This document shows, in pieces, positions 35,454-45,164 of a DNA stretch of 64,000 nt. The stretch is from Gaetbulibacter sp. 4G1. Lineage in GTDB: Bacteria > Bacteroidota > Bacteroidia > Flavobacteriales > Flavobacteriaceae. The DNA is taken from positions 211,200 through 275,199 of the forward strand of contig NZ_MDVN01000001.1 of the NCBI RefSeq assembly GCF_002741945.1, read 5' to 3'. Both the position numbers and the translations under genes were made by a program. Positions within the stretch are counted from its first letter, which is position 1; every line of letters begins with the position of its first letter. Under the pieces are notes generated by a model. It searched no databases. It saw only the letters and a program-made list of their open reading frames with translations, and had not been told where the DNA came from.

Positions 35454-37118
35454 TTAATGTGTATACGATTTTATAGGTTTCCCCCTTAATCGTTCAAAAT
35501 TCTTATAAGATTTTTTAATTGACTCTGGGTTAGCTCGTTCAAACTCTTTTTCGGTTATATGATATTCTTTTTGCAATTCAGCTAACTTAATGCGTAGCTG
35601 TTTTTCAATAACATCATAGCTCACTTCATTTATTAAATTATGGGTTTCGTTAGGGTCTTTATCTAAATCATATAATTCCCATTCATCAATATCATCATAT
35701 ACATGAATTAATTTATAACGATTTGTACGCACTCCATACATTTTTTTTACCATATGAAATGCTGGAAAATCATAATAATGGTAATAAATAGCGTCTCTAA
35801 AATATGCATCTTCAATAACTTCTGTTACTAGAGGCTTTAAAGATTTGCCTTGCATATCCTTTGGAATATCAACTTGTGCAAAGTCTAAAAAGGTTTCTGC
35901 AAAATCAAGATTTTGAGTTAATGCAGTTACTTCTGTTCCAGGTTTAATAACCTTTGGATATTTCATTAACATAGGCATCGCCAAAGATTCTTCGTACATA
36001 AATCGCTTATCAAACCAACCTTTCTCACCTAGATAAAAACCTTGATCTGTTGTATAAACCACTATCGTATTCTTTTCTAAACCATTAGTTTTTAAATAAT
36101 CGAGAATTTTTCCAACACCTTCGTCAACAGCTACGATGGTTGCTAAATAATCTTGTAAATAGCGTTGTAGTTTCCATAAATCCAAGTCTTTTTCTGATAA
36201 ATTAGCTTCATGAAACGCATCATTTTTTTTCTGATATGCTTTATCCCAAACTATCCGCTGCTCGGGTGTCATTCTTTTAAAATCTGTAACCCAAGGGTTA
36301 TGTGCTAACTCTGGACTACCCTTCCTTTTTGTCATTTTCAAATCGTGCCCTTCATACATATCGACATAAATCGTCTGTGATTGTTCTATGGAAGCAGTAG
36401 AACCTTCATGATTTGCAAAATAAGTGTCAGGCACAGGAAAATTAACATCATCATATTTATTTATATGTCGTAAAGCTGGCATCCAATTTCTATGAGGTGC
36501 TTTATGCTGAACCATCATCATAAAAGGTTGTTCTTCATCTTTAATTTTATCAAGATATTGTAAGGCATCTTCTGTAATAATATCAGTGGCATAGCCCTCT
36601 ACCATGGTCGTATCAACCATTTGAGTTTGTTTGTTTATCGAAATAAAGTTAGGGTTGTAATAATTCCCTTGGTCTTGAAGAATGTTCCAATAATCAAAGC
36701 CTTGAGGCTTACCGTGCAAATGCCATTTACCAAACATTGCTGTTGTGTAACCTGCTTTTTGTAATAACTTAGGATAGGTTTGTTGATTACCGTCAAAACG
36801 ATTTCCATTCATTCTAAAACCGTTTACATGGCTATGTTTTCCTGTTAAAATTACAGCACGACTAGGACCGCAAATAGAGTTTGTACAAAAGTTGTTTCTA
36901 AATATAACCCCTTCTTTGGCTATTCTATCAATATTAGGCGTTGGAGCTAATTGGCTAATGGGATGACCATAGGCACTTATGGCTTGAGTGGCATGATCAT
37001 CAGCCATTATAAAAATAATATTTGGTCTTTCTGGAATTTCTACAGTAATCTCTTTTTTTTCTGATTTACAGGATTGAAAAGCTATTGTTACTAAAAGTAT
37101 ATAGATTACTTTCCTCAT
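35454..37118 (-). CDS. Sulfatase (type I, Cys-type) lipoprotein
   Basis: A 554-residue lipoprotein (signal ending IAFQSC, Cys17). It has the metal-binding MADDH near residue 38 and the complete sulfatase signature CGPSRAVILTG, in which Cys83 is the residue converted to formylglycine. Later FGKWHLHG and TTDQGFYLGEKGWFDKR complete the active site. It removes sulfate esters from a carbohydrate, probably at the cell envelope. Its ATG overlaps the esterase stop (ATGA), so the two are translated together. Sulfatase subfamily and sugar cannot be assigned by eye. Confidence 0.92.
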   Translation of the reverse strand: MRKVIYILLVTIAFQSCKSEKKEITVEIPERPNIIFIMADDHATQAISAYGHPISQLAPTPNIDRIAKEGVIFRNNFCTNSICGPSRAVILTGKHSHVNGFRMNGNRFDGNQQTYPKLLQKAGYTTAMFGKWHLHGKPQGFDYWNILQDQGNYYNPNFISINKQTQMVDTTMVEGYATDIITEDALQYLDKIKDEEQPFMMMVQHKAPHRNWMPALRHINKYDDVNFPVPDTYFANHEGSTASIEQSQTIYVDMYEGHDLKMTKRKGSPELAHNPWVTDFKRMTPEQRIVWDKAYQKKNDAFHEANLSEKDLDLWKLQRYLQDYLATIVAVDEGVGKILDYLKTNGLEKNTIVVYTTDQGFYLGEKGWFDKRFMYEESLAMPMLMKYPKVIKPGTEVTALTQNLDFAETFLDFAQVDIPKDMQGKSLKPLVTEVIEDAYFRDAIYYHYYDFPAFHMVKKMYGVRTNRYKLIHVYDDIDEWELYDLDKDPNETHNLINEVSYDVIEKQLRIKLAELQKEYHITEKEFERANPESIKKSYKNFERLRGKPIKSYTH

Positions 37119-38005
37119 GGTTTCTTAGTTACAATTCTTTTAGTTTGAATTGTTTGTTTAAGATGAATTGTTTTATTGAAAAAGTGAAACACAGTATCTA
37201 ATTGTTCAAATGGTATTTGACATAATTCATGTCTGCCTCCAATAACTTTATAAAAGTAGTATGAAGCTCCTATCTCATATAATTTATCTGCAATAACCTC
37301 AGAACCATCTAAGAGGAAATATCCCAATCTATCTTCTGAACAGTAATGATGCGGTGCATGCCCAATAGGGACAAGGTTATCATCTGTGCCATGGAATAAA
37401 ACAGTTGGTATTGTATTATTTTTATTAATGTAATTAGCGTTTACTAAAGCGCCTGCTAATGAAAATACGCCTGCAAAGGATACATTATTATACTTTGAAA
37501 TATTGTCAACAAAAAACGCTTTTAAATACACTGCATTTAAAACGCCCTCTGCCCCTGCGCTACTACCTCCTGCTATAATTTTAGTTGGATCTATTTGTAG
37601 TGTTTCTTTATTATCAATAATGTACTTTGCAGCATCTAGATAATCTATAGCAGCTTGTCTAAAAATGTCTTGCTTTAAAGTTTTCGGGCAATCACAACCC
37701 GAACCCGTTTTAGAGTTTTTTAATAATAATCTATAAGAAATTGAAATTCCGATGTAATCATGATTTGCTAAATAATTCATCAATTTTACCTCATCTGGAT
37801 TATCGCGCTTTCCTCCAGAAAAACCACCGCCATGCATCCATAAAACAACAGGCAAATTATCATTATCTTTTATGTTTTCTGGTGTATAAACATCCAGTTT
37901 TAAAGTATCCAAACCTTTAATAGCATAAGTATATGTTGTTTTATTTTGCGAAAACGCAAGTAGACTCAAACAAAAAGTAAATATTAAAATTTTATACTTC
38001 ATCAT
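37115..38005 (-). CDS. Exported carboxylesterase-type alpha/beta hydrolase
   Basis: A 296-residue esterase with a signal peptide (ends LLAFSQN). The oxyanion-hole motif HGGGF is at 58-62 and the nucleophile elbow GSSAG at 147-151 (Ser149). A late HGTDDNLVPIGHAPH supplies the acid residue and GGRHELC the likely catalytic His. A CDC pair at 104-106 may form or bind something but is unexplained. Its last bases overlap the sulfatase start. The pairing suggests removal of ester groups (acetyl or other acyl) from a decorated sugar chain. Confidence 0.85.
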   Translation of the reverse strand: MMKYKILIFTFCLSLLAFSQNKTTYTYAIKGLDTLKLDVYTPENIKDNDNLPVVLWMHGGGFSGGKRDNPDEVKLMNYLANHDYIGISISYRLLLKNSKTGSGCDCPKTLKQDIFRQAAIDYLDAAKYIIDNKETLQIDPTKIIAGGSSAGAEGVLNAVYLKAFFVDNISKYNNVSFAGVFSLAGALVNANYINKNNTIPTVLFHGTDDNLVPIGHAPHHYCSEDRLGYFLLDGSEVIADKLYEIGASYYFYKVIGGRHELCQIPFEQLDTVFHFFNKTIHLKQTIQTKRIVTKKP

Positions 38006-38069
38006 TTTTTAAGCTATAAATGTTAATAGATTCCTGCAGCGTTTTATGATTATTGGTTATTATCATTAA

Positions 38070-40325
38070 TTATTCTAAAATAAAACTATGCTCAAAATCA
38101 AAATCAGATGTCCCTTTAATTGCTATATCAAATGCTCCAGGTTCTACAGTGAACACTTCATTATTATAAAATTTTAAATCTTTAGCCGTTATACTGAAGC
38201 TTACTGTTTTACTTTCACCTTGCTTTAGAAATATTTTTTCGAACCCCTTTAATTCCTTAACAGGTCTTGTAATACTACCAACCTTATCATGAACATACAG
38301 TTGTACTATTTCATGACCATCATAATCACCAGAATTTTTTATTGTGATGGAAGCTGTAAGTATATCAGAAAATCCAATTTTATTATTTGACAACTCAAAA
38401 TTCGAGTATTCGAATTTGGTATAACTTAGCCCATGACCGAAGGGGAATAAAGGTGTATTTGGCACGTCTATATAGTTAGACTTATAGTCTTCTTTAGGAT
38501 TGTCTAGAGGAATAGGGCGTCCCGTATTCTTCATATTATAATAAATAGGTACTTGCCCTAAATTTCTAGGAAAAGTAACTGGCAATTTTCCTGATGGGTT
38601 GTATTTTCCGAATAAAACATCGGCTACTCCATTTCCTCCCATAGTTCCAGGGAACCAAGTTTCTAATATTGCATCAACCAGAATATGCTCTTCTGATAAG
38701 TCTAGCGGGCGGCCATTCATTAAAACTAAAACTATTTGCTTGGTAGGCACAGCTTTTCTGATAGCTTTGATTAAATCCGTTTGACGCCCTGGTAGTTTTA
38801 TATTAGTTCTACTGGCTGCTTCACCACTCATATCGTAATCTTCACCCATGACCATTACAATTTTATCTGCTTTTTTAGCTAAGTTAATAGCCTTCTGAAA
38901 TCCACTTTCATCATCTCCTTCAATTTCACAGCCCTTGGTATACATGATTTTTGAAGCCTCTAAAAACTCCTGAAAACCTTGGTATACACTTATTGCTTTT
39001 CCTTTTCTATCACCAGCTGCCGCCCAATTACCAATAATATTTTCTTTGTCTTTCACTAATGGCCCTATAAGCGCAATAGTTTGCTTTTCGTTTAAAGGAA
39101 GGCTCTTAACTTCATTTTTTAGTAGCACAGAAGACATCGCTGCGGATTGTCGTGCAGCTTCTAAAAACTCTGGTTTGTAAATCACCTCTTTTTCACGTTG
39201 CTCATCACAATACCTATATGGATCATCAAACAATCCTAATTTGAATTTGGTTAATAATATTCTTCGACAAGCGTCATCAATTAGTGCCATATTTACTTTT
39301 TTCTCATTCACTAGCTCTTCTAAATACTTTCTATTTGCGCTACTCATCATATCCATATCAATACCAGCGTCAATGGATAATTTGGTTGCATGCTTTTCAT
39401 TTTTCGCAAAACCATGAGGTACTAATTCGTTTATGGCAGTATAATCAGTAACAACAAACCCATTAAAACCCCATTCGCCTCTCAAAATGTCTCTAAAAAT
39501 AAATTTATTGCCTGTGGCTGGTACACCATTAAGTTCATTAAAAGCTGTCATAAAGGTTTCAACTCCAGCTTCTATAGTAGCCTCAAATGGCGGTAAATAA
39601 ACATTCCTGAGTTCATCTTCACCCATGTTCACTGTGTGATAATCACGACCAGCTTGAGCAGCTCCATAGCCTACAAAATGTTTTGCGCATGCTAAAATGG
39701 TATTATGCTTTGATAAATCATCACCCTGAAATCCTTTTACATAAGCTTTTGCAATTTCACTTCCTAAAAACACATCTTCGCCTGCACCCTCAGAAATACG
39801 ACCCCAACGAGGGTCTCTTCCAATATCGACCATTGGTGCAAATGTCCAATGAATTCCTTCAGCTGAGGCTTCTTCGGCTGCAATGCGAGATCCCTTTTCA
39901 ATATCTTGTAAATCCCAACTAGCTGCTAGTCCTAAATTAATTGGGAAAATGGTTTTAAAACCATGAATAACATCATAACCAAATAACAAAGGAATACCTA
40001 AACGTGTTTCTTCAACTGCCATTTTTTGTAAATCTCTGGTCCCTTTTACTGAATACACATTTAGCATAGCTCCAACATTACCCTCTTTAATATATTTTTT
40101 GTTATTAGAACTAACTGTAGGACCAGTAACAGACCAACCTCCGCTATACATCACCGTTTGACCAATTTTTTCTTGCAACGTCATTAGACTCATTACAGAA
40201 TCTACTTTGGTATCATAAGGCGATATTTCCGATTGTTTTTGTTGATTTTTTTTTGCGTTAGAATTACAGCTGAAAACAGCAATAATTAATAAAAATATAT
40301 TGAGTTTGGTTAGCGTTTTAATCAT
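38070..40325 (-). CDS. GH3 beta-glucosidase lipoprotein
   Basis: About 751 residues from the ATG at 40325, which gives a good lipoprotein signal (ending FLLIIAVFSC). The longer open frame to 40391 adds 22 residues that look like non-coding translation. GH3 domains are complete: N-terminal barrel (PLLFGYDVIHGFKTIFPI, WGRISEGAGEDVFLG, CAKHFVGYG), nucleophile Asp294 in GFVVTDYTA, the second alpha/beta domain and a fibronectin-III-like end (about 665-740). It should trim beta-glucosides from the non-reducing end. Next to two GH144 enzymes, sophorose or beta-1,2-glucooligosaccharide is the likely substrate. Confidence 0.9.
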   Translation of the reverse strand: MIKTLTKLNIFLLIIAVFSCNSNAKKNQQKQSEISPYDTKVDSVMSLMTLQEKIGQTVMYSGGWSVTGPTVSSNNKKYIKEGNVGAMLNVYSVKGTRDLQKMAVEETRLGIPLLFGYDVIHGFKTIFPINLGLAASWDLQDIEKGSRIAAEEASAEGIHWTFAPMVDIGRDPRWGRISEGAGEDVFLGSEIAKAYVKGFQGDDLSKHNTILACAKHFVGYGAAQAGRDYHTVNMGEDELRNVYLPPFEATIEAGVETFMTAFNELNGVPATGNKFIFRDILRGEWGFNGFVVTDYTAINELVPHGFAKNEKHATKLSIDAGIDMDMMSSANRKYLEELVNEKKVNMALIDDACRRILLTKFKLGLFDDPYRYCDEQREKEVIYKPEFLEAARQSAAMSSVLLKNEVKSLPLNEKQTIALIGPLVKDKENIIGNWAAAGDRKGKAISVYQGFQEFLEASKIMYTKGCEIEGDDESGFQKAINLAKKADKIVMVMGEDYDMSGEAASRTNIKLPGRQTDLIKAIRKAVPTKQIVLVLMNGRPLDLSEEHILVDAILETWFPGTMGGNGVADVLFGKYNPSGKLPVTFPRNLGQVPIYYNMKNTGRPIPLDNPKEDYKSNYIDVPNTPLFPFGHGLSYTKFEYSNFELSNNKIGFSDILTASITIKNSGDYDGHEIVQLYVHDKVGSITRPVKELKGFEKIFLKQGESKTVSFSITAKDLKFYNNEVFTVEPGAFDIAIKGTSDFDFEHSFILE

Positions 40326-40539
40326 TTTTAATGTTTTGTATTTGAAAATAGCCAAGACAATAATTCTGGCTCTACGAATGCATAATTCCAACTATTATGT
40401 TTGCGTTTTATAAATTAGGCATTAATGTTTTAATAAATGAATTAATACTAAGGCTCTGTTGTTTTTCATGCATGAACATATTTCGCACATGGCTAATTGA
40501 TAGTATTAATTTTAATATATACACTGGCTTAAACTTTAT

Positions 40540-41910
40540 TTAATAATTAAACCCTAACTTATCTAACCCATTTTTAACGTCTTCATTCTGCATAAATAAA
40601 TTCCATAATAAGCCTGTTCTATGATTTTCTATCATAACTATTTGAGGCCCTTGGTCTATAGCTAAATAGGCTTCTGCAACCCAAAAACTATTATGTGGAC
40701 TAAAAGCATCATAAAATCCTGCTGGCCCTAAAAGTTTATCTTTATTTTGATACATGTAATGCATCACTTTTAAAGATTCATTAGGTGTATAAGGTATAGA
40801 GCTTACAGCTGCGGTAGGGGAAACAACACCTTTATCGTTTGTTGGGCTATGGGCAGAATACCCTATTGAACCATCTTCATTCCTTGAATAACTAGCTGTT
40901 AAACCCCAACAGTATTCACCATAATCTATATAGTTTTTAGGGTTAGTTATGCAATATTGACGGTTAATTTTAGTATGATTAACTGCAAGATTCCAATAAT
41001 TCCCATATTGGTCTGTTAGGTTTTTAGGGTTTAATCCTAAAAAGGAATAGTGACTAAAAAACAAAGGACCTCCAAAGTTTGAACCACCAGCGTGTTTTAA
41101 GACTAATGGAAAATTGTATTGCGAACTGGACGAGACAATGCTACCGCTATTTGCCCAGCCTTTTTCGTAAACTGCTTTGGTGATACTATAATCTGGTGAA
41201 GCTGCACCCAAAATATACGTGATTAATGTTTCATTATAACCTGTTAGTTTTAAGTTAATATCAAAATTAAAGTTTGGGCTCCAATGCCAATATAAAGCAT
41301 CCTGATTTTGTGTATACCAGTTCCATTCAACACCTTTCCATAACTCGTCTGCTTTTTGGGCTAATGCTTTTTCTGCATCAGATCCGTTTTTGAAATATTC
41401 TTTAATACAGATTAAGCCTTGAACCAAAAATGCAGTTTCCACTAAATCACCCCCATTGTCTTTTGTACTAAAAGGAATTACACTTCCAGAATTCCCGTCA
41501 ATCCAATGCGACCATGCGCCATGGAAACGATCAGCATTTTCTAAAAACGCGAGTATTTTATTTAATCTTGAAACACCTTGTTCTCTTGTCACAAAATCAC
41601 GCTCTATTGCAACCAAAATACTCATTAAGCCAAAACCAGTTCCGCCAGATGTAACCACATTTTGATTTAATGTTGGATTATCTGGGTGATACCGCTCTTT
41701 TGCAGCCCCTGAATTAGTATGAGCAAAATCCCAAAAGTATTTAAACGTTTCTTTTTGAGTTAAATCCATCATCTCATCGTCTGTCAATCTTTCAATTACA
41801 GGATCATCATTACCATTTGGGTCGTAAGGCTCTTGATACCCAGGTCCGTTGTCTTTAGAGCATGAAAAAATCATGAAACCAAAAAGAACTATGTAAAATT
41901 GTCTTATCAT
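40540..41910 (-). CDS. GH144-type beta-1,2-glucanase-like lipoprotein
   Basis: A 456-residue lipoprotein (signal ending FMIFSC) with one PF10091 'glycoamylase' (alpha/alpha)6 domain, as in GH144. Shared hallmarks with the next gene are KETFKYFWDFAH, GFGLMSILVAIERDF, GDLVETAFLVQG, LYWHWSPNF, GYNETLITYILGAASP and DQGPQIVMIENHRTGLLWNLF. Characterised GH144 enzymes cleave beta-1,2-glucan, releasing sophorose or longer fragments. It is three bases after the second copy, so they are one transcript. Which copy is endo- and which exo-acting is not visible. Confidence 0.82.
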   Translation of the reverse strand: MIRQFYIVLFGFMIFSCSKDNGPGYQEPYDPNGNDDPVIERLTDDEMMDLTQKETFKYFWDFAHTNSGAAKERYHPDNPTLNQNVVTSGGTGFGLMSILVAIERDFVTREQGVSRLNKILAFLENADRFHGAWSHWIDGNSGSVIPFSTKDNGGDLVETAFLVQGLICIKEYFKNGSDAEKALAQKADELWKGVEWNWYTQNQDALYWHWSPNFNFDINLKLTGYNETLITYILGAASPDYSITKAVYEKGWANSGSIVSSSSQYNFPLVLKHAGGSNFGGPLFFSHYSFLGLNPKNLTDQYGNYWNLAVNHTKINRQYCITNPKNYIDYGEYCWGLTASYSRNEDGSIGYSAHSPTNDKGVVSPTAAVSSIPYTPNESLKVMHYMYQNKDKLLGPAGFYDAFSPHNSFWVAEAYLAIDQGPQIVMIENHRTGLLWNLFMQNEDVKNGLDKLGFNY

Positions 41911-41913
41911 TAA

Positions 41914-43269
41914 TTATTTTTTAGAATATGTAAAACCCAATTTATCAAGTCCAGATTGAACGTCTTTATTTTTCATAAATAGATTCCATAGCATACCTGA
42001 ACGGTAATTTTCTATCATTACTGGAATTGGTCCTTGATCTATAGCCAAATACCGAGGTGTAAACCAATTATCTTGAAAACTGAATGCATCATATGGTCCA
42101 TAAGTTCCAATTAAAGAATCATGATCTTTATATAGTTTCTTCAACATTTTCATACTTTCCTTTGGTGTATAAGGAAAAGAAGATAAGGCAGCCGTTGGTG
42201 CAACAACGCCTATATCTTTATCTGGTCGATGTCCTTTATAACCTTTTACAGAATAACTAGATGTTAAACCCCAAATACTATCTCCATAACCCTTATAATT
42301 ATTTGGGTTCTTAACAGCATGCTTATGATGAATTTTTGCTTGATTTTGAACTAATTTCCAATAGTCAGCATACTTATCTGATAAATTACTTGGATTTAAA
42401 CCAATATAAGAATAATGAGCCCAAAACATAGGCCCTATAGGGGATTTATCATGTTCATAATAATCAAGAATAACATCTTCGCCATAATATTTTTCAAAAG
42501 AAACAATATCACCGTTTCTTGCCCATCCTTTATGATAAACTGAGGCATCAATTGGATGTGTTGGTGATGCTGCTGCTAAAACATACATGATTAAACATTC
42601 GTTATAGCCTCCAACTGGAAAGTTCATTTCCCATTTATATTCTGGGGACCAATGCCAATACAATACATCTTCTCCTTTTGTGTACCAATCCCATTCTACC
42701 TCATGCCAGAGTTTTTCTATTTTTGATACTAGCTTTTGTTCTTCTTGATTTCCATCTTTAAAATATTCAGAAACAGCTAATAGACCTTGTACCAAAAATG
42801 CAGTTTCCACTAAATCACCCCCATTATCCTTTTTGCTAAAAGGTGTCATTTTACCTGTTTGCCCATTTAACCAATGCGGCCATACACCATGAAATCGGTC
42901 TGCTTTTTCTAGGAAATCAATCATTTTCGAAAAACGTTTAAATGCTTGATCTCTTGTAATAAAGTTTCGTTTTACTCCAACCAATATTGCCATCATACCA
43001 AAACCTGTACCTCCAATGGTAACTGTATGCTTTGGTGATGTAGGGTATATATTATCCATATGCAAACGCTCAGGTGCTAGTCCAGAATTTGGCTCTGCTC
43101 CATCCCAAAAATAATTAAAGGTTTGCTTTTGGATTAAATCTAATAGATGCTCATCATTTAATATTTCAGAATTGGAGATTGTTTTGTTTTTATTGACTTC
43201 TTTTGAATTGTCTTTACAATTGAACACAACTGTCAATAAAACAATTAAAAGGATGATATTATTTTTCAT
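41914..43269 (-). CDS. GH144-type beta-1,2-glucanase-like lipoprotein, second copy
   Basis: About 451 residues from the ATG at 43269, which yields a proper lipoprotein signal (ILLIVLLTVVFNC). The open frame continues to 43347 but those 26 residues spoil the signal. Same PF10091 fold as the neighbour: KQTFNYFWDGAEPNSG, FGMMAILVGVKRNF, GDLVETAFLVQGLL, VLYWHWSPEYKWEMN, GYNECLIMYVLAAASP, DQGPIPVMIENYRSGM. The two copies are clearly paralogous but differ in the WAHYSYIGLNP loop region and at the ends, suggesting split specificity (for example endo versus sophorose-releasing). Confidence 0.82.
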   Translation of the reverse strand: MKNNIILLIVLLTVVFNCKDNSKEVNKNKTISNSEILNDEHLLDLIQKQTFNYFWDGAEPNSGLAPERLHMDNIYPTSPKHTVTIGGTGFGMMAILVGVKRNFITRDQAFKRFSKMIDFLEKADRFHGVWPHWLNGQTGKMTPFSKKDNGGDLVETAFLVQGLLAVSEYFKDGNQEEQKLVSKIEKLWHEVEWDWYTKGEDVLYWHWSPEYKWEMNFPVGGYNECLIMYVLAAASPTHPIDASVYHKGWARNGDIVSFEKYYGEDVILDYYEHDKSPIGPMFWAHYSYIGLNPSNLSDKYADYWKLVQNQAKIHHKHAVKNPNNYKGYGDSIWGLTSSYSVKGYKGHRPDKDIGVVAPTAALSSFPYTPKESMKMLKKLYKDHDSLIGTYGPYDAFSFQDNWFTPRYLAIDQGPIPVMIENYRSGMLWNLFMKNKDVQSGLDKLGFTYSKK

Positions 43270-43369
43270 AAAATTGATATGGGTTAGCAAATTAGTTTTA
43301 GCTGCATTATATAATACAGCTAAAACTTCAACCAAAAAAATTAACAAATTGACTAACTAAATTATACTA

Positions 43370-45148
43370 TTAATTGCCCATTATATCTTGTATTTCAGAC
43401 TGAGACAATGCTTTATTAAACAAATGCAAATCATCCAGAAAACTAGAATCGGACTTATGGTTCCAACCTGTAAAACGTGGTGCTCCGGACATGATAGATA
43501 AAATATCGCAATCTGTCCAATCAACTCCAGTTATATCACTTTCTTTAGCAACTTCTCCATTTATATAGACTATTGCTTTTGAACCTGAAATGGTGAATGC
43601 TAAATGCACCCATTCATTTGCAGTAGGATCAACATCAGCAGCCGCACCTCCATCAACCCAAGTATCAGAAGTACCATTACCAACATTTAATTTAAAACGT
43701 TGCATGCCTCCTGCATTTTCTCTAAAGAACCTAAATCCTGAGGACCTATTATTTTGAACATCAGGAAAACCAGCATTTGCCGTATCTTGAGGACCTATAA
43801 CTAATACGCCTGCCCTATCTGGCGTAGCATTTACTTTATGCCACATAGTAGCACTAAACTCGTTTGCTAGCAACCCTGTAGTTGGAAATGATAAATATGA
43901 ATCGTCTGCTCCTGCATAAGCATTACTGCCTAACTTACTTTCGCCCGCATAACTTGGTGTTCCAACTACAGTTGCATCTGCTCCAGATACTAAATTTTTA
44001 TATGTATCATCAAAAGGTACGTACATAGTTTCCCCATCTGCAGGAGTATACGGATTAGTTACTCCAATGATATTTTGAATTTCGCCTTGAGATAAAGCTG
44101 TATTAAAGAAACGGAGTTCATCCATAAAACTGTTGTCAGACTTATGATTCCAACCTGTAAAACGAGGTGCTCCAGACATTATTGATAGTATATCGCAGCC
44201 CATCCAATCTACTGGACTAGATAAAGTGCTTTCTTTAGCTAACTGTCCATTAATGTAAACACGTGCTTCTGTTGCAGATATTGTAAACGCTAGGTTTACC
44301 CATTCATCTTTAGCTGGATCAACATCGGCAGCTGTACCACCATCAACCCAAGTATTACCGGCACCTGTTCCTACATTTAGTTTAAAACGTTGCATACCAC
44401 CAGCGTTTTCTCTAAAGAGCCTAAACCCACTATTTCTATTGTTTTGATTATCTGGATTTGCTAAATCTGGTGGCCCAATTACCAATACACCTGCACGGTC
44501 TGGCGAAGCATTTAATTTATACCAAAAAACTGCTGATATTTCATTTCCTAATTGCAAACTATTTGTAGGAACTGTTAAATATGAATCTTCAGCTCCTGCA
44601 TATGCATTATTACTTGCTAAGCCTTGTCCTGCGAAACCTGGAGCTCCAACTTCTGTTGCTCTGGTAACGGTTATGAATTCTGTGAAATCACTTTCAAAAT
44701 CCATGTAAAGTGTTTCATTGGCAAAAATGGGAATATAAGGCGGTTCTTTTTCAAAATTAGCAGTAGCTGTTGTACTTTGGCCATTGATATCTATAGCTTC
44801 TACTTTGAGTTCATGTTGTCCGGTAGTTACATTATCAAAAGCAACTTTTGCTAGAACACGTCTATAATCTTTAAAGTCTGACATTGTTGCAATTTGATTG
44901 TTGTCAATCAAAACAGTAATATTATCAACTTCAATATCATCTGTAACTTCAAATTCAATTGTAATAGCTACTACTGGATCATTTACTTTAATTTTTGTGC
45001 CTTCTACTGGATACTTTAAAGTAACCTGAGGAGCTCCTACATCTGCCCCAGGATCTACTTCTGTAATTGGATCAATACCATCATTACAAGAAGAAAGTAC
45101 AAGTAAGAATGAAAGTAATCCAAAAAAGATTTTATATATATTTTTCAT
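43370..45148 (-). CDS. Surface lipoprotein with two LamG-like domains
   Basis: A 592-residue lipoprotein (signal ending LVLSSC). An Ig-like domain (about 38-135) is followed by two concanavalin/LamG-type domains of about 200 residues each (about 145-362 and 373-590). The two are near copies: both contain ISGSKA/ISATEA-type strands, the RENAGGMQRFKLNVG segment, GAPRFTGWNHKSD and a closing QGEIQ/QSEIQ-I helix. It has the position of a SusE/F-type surface glycan-binding protein, directly after susD. A recent internal duplication explains the twin domains. Confidence 0.82.
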   Translation of the reverse strand: MKNIYKIFFGLLSFLLVLSSCNDGIDPITEVDPGADVGAPQVTLKYPVEGTKIKVNDPVVAITIEFEVTDDIEVDNITVLIDNNQIATMSDFKDYRRVLAKVAFDNVTTGQHELKVEAIDINGQSTTATANFEKEPPYIPIFANETLYMDFESDFTEFITVTRATEVGAPGFAGQGLASNNAYAGAEDSYLTVPTNSLQLGNEISAVFWYKLNASPDRAGVLVIGPPDLANPDNQNNRNSGFRLFRENAGGMQRFKLNVGTGAGNTWVDGGTAADVDPAKDEWVNLAFTISATEARVYINGQLAKESTLSSPVDWMGCDILSIMSGAPRFTGWNHKSDNSFMDELRFFNTALSQGEIQNIIGVTNPYTPADGETMYVPFDDTYKNLVSGADATVVGTPSYAGESKLGSNAYAGADDSYLSFPTTGLLANEFSATMWHKVNATPDRAGVLVIGPQDTANAGFPDVQNNRSSGFRFFRENAGGMQRFKLNVGNGTSDTWVDGGAAADVDPTANEWVHLAFTISGSKAIVYINGEVAKESDITGVDWTDCDILSIMSGAPRFTGWNHKSDSSFLDDLHLFNKALSQSEIQDIMGN

Positions 45149-45164
45149 TTTATAGTTTTTATTA

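Noticed and set aside
40440..40511. AATTAATACTA and TAGTATTAATT inverted repeats in the gap before GH3
   Set aside because: Arms are A/T-only and separated by about 50 bases, which is likely by chance in such A/T-rich DNA.
43270..43347. Longer N-terminus of the second GH144 gene
   Set aside because: The added 26 residues precede and disrupt an otherwise perfect lipoprotein signal that begins at 43269.
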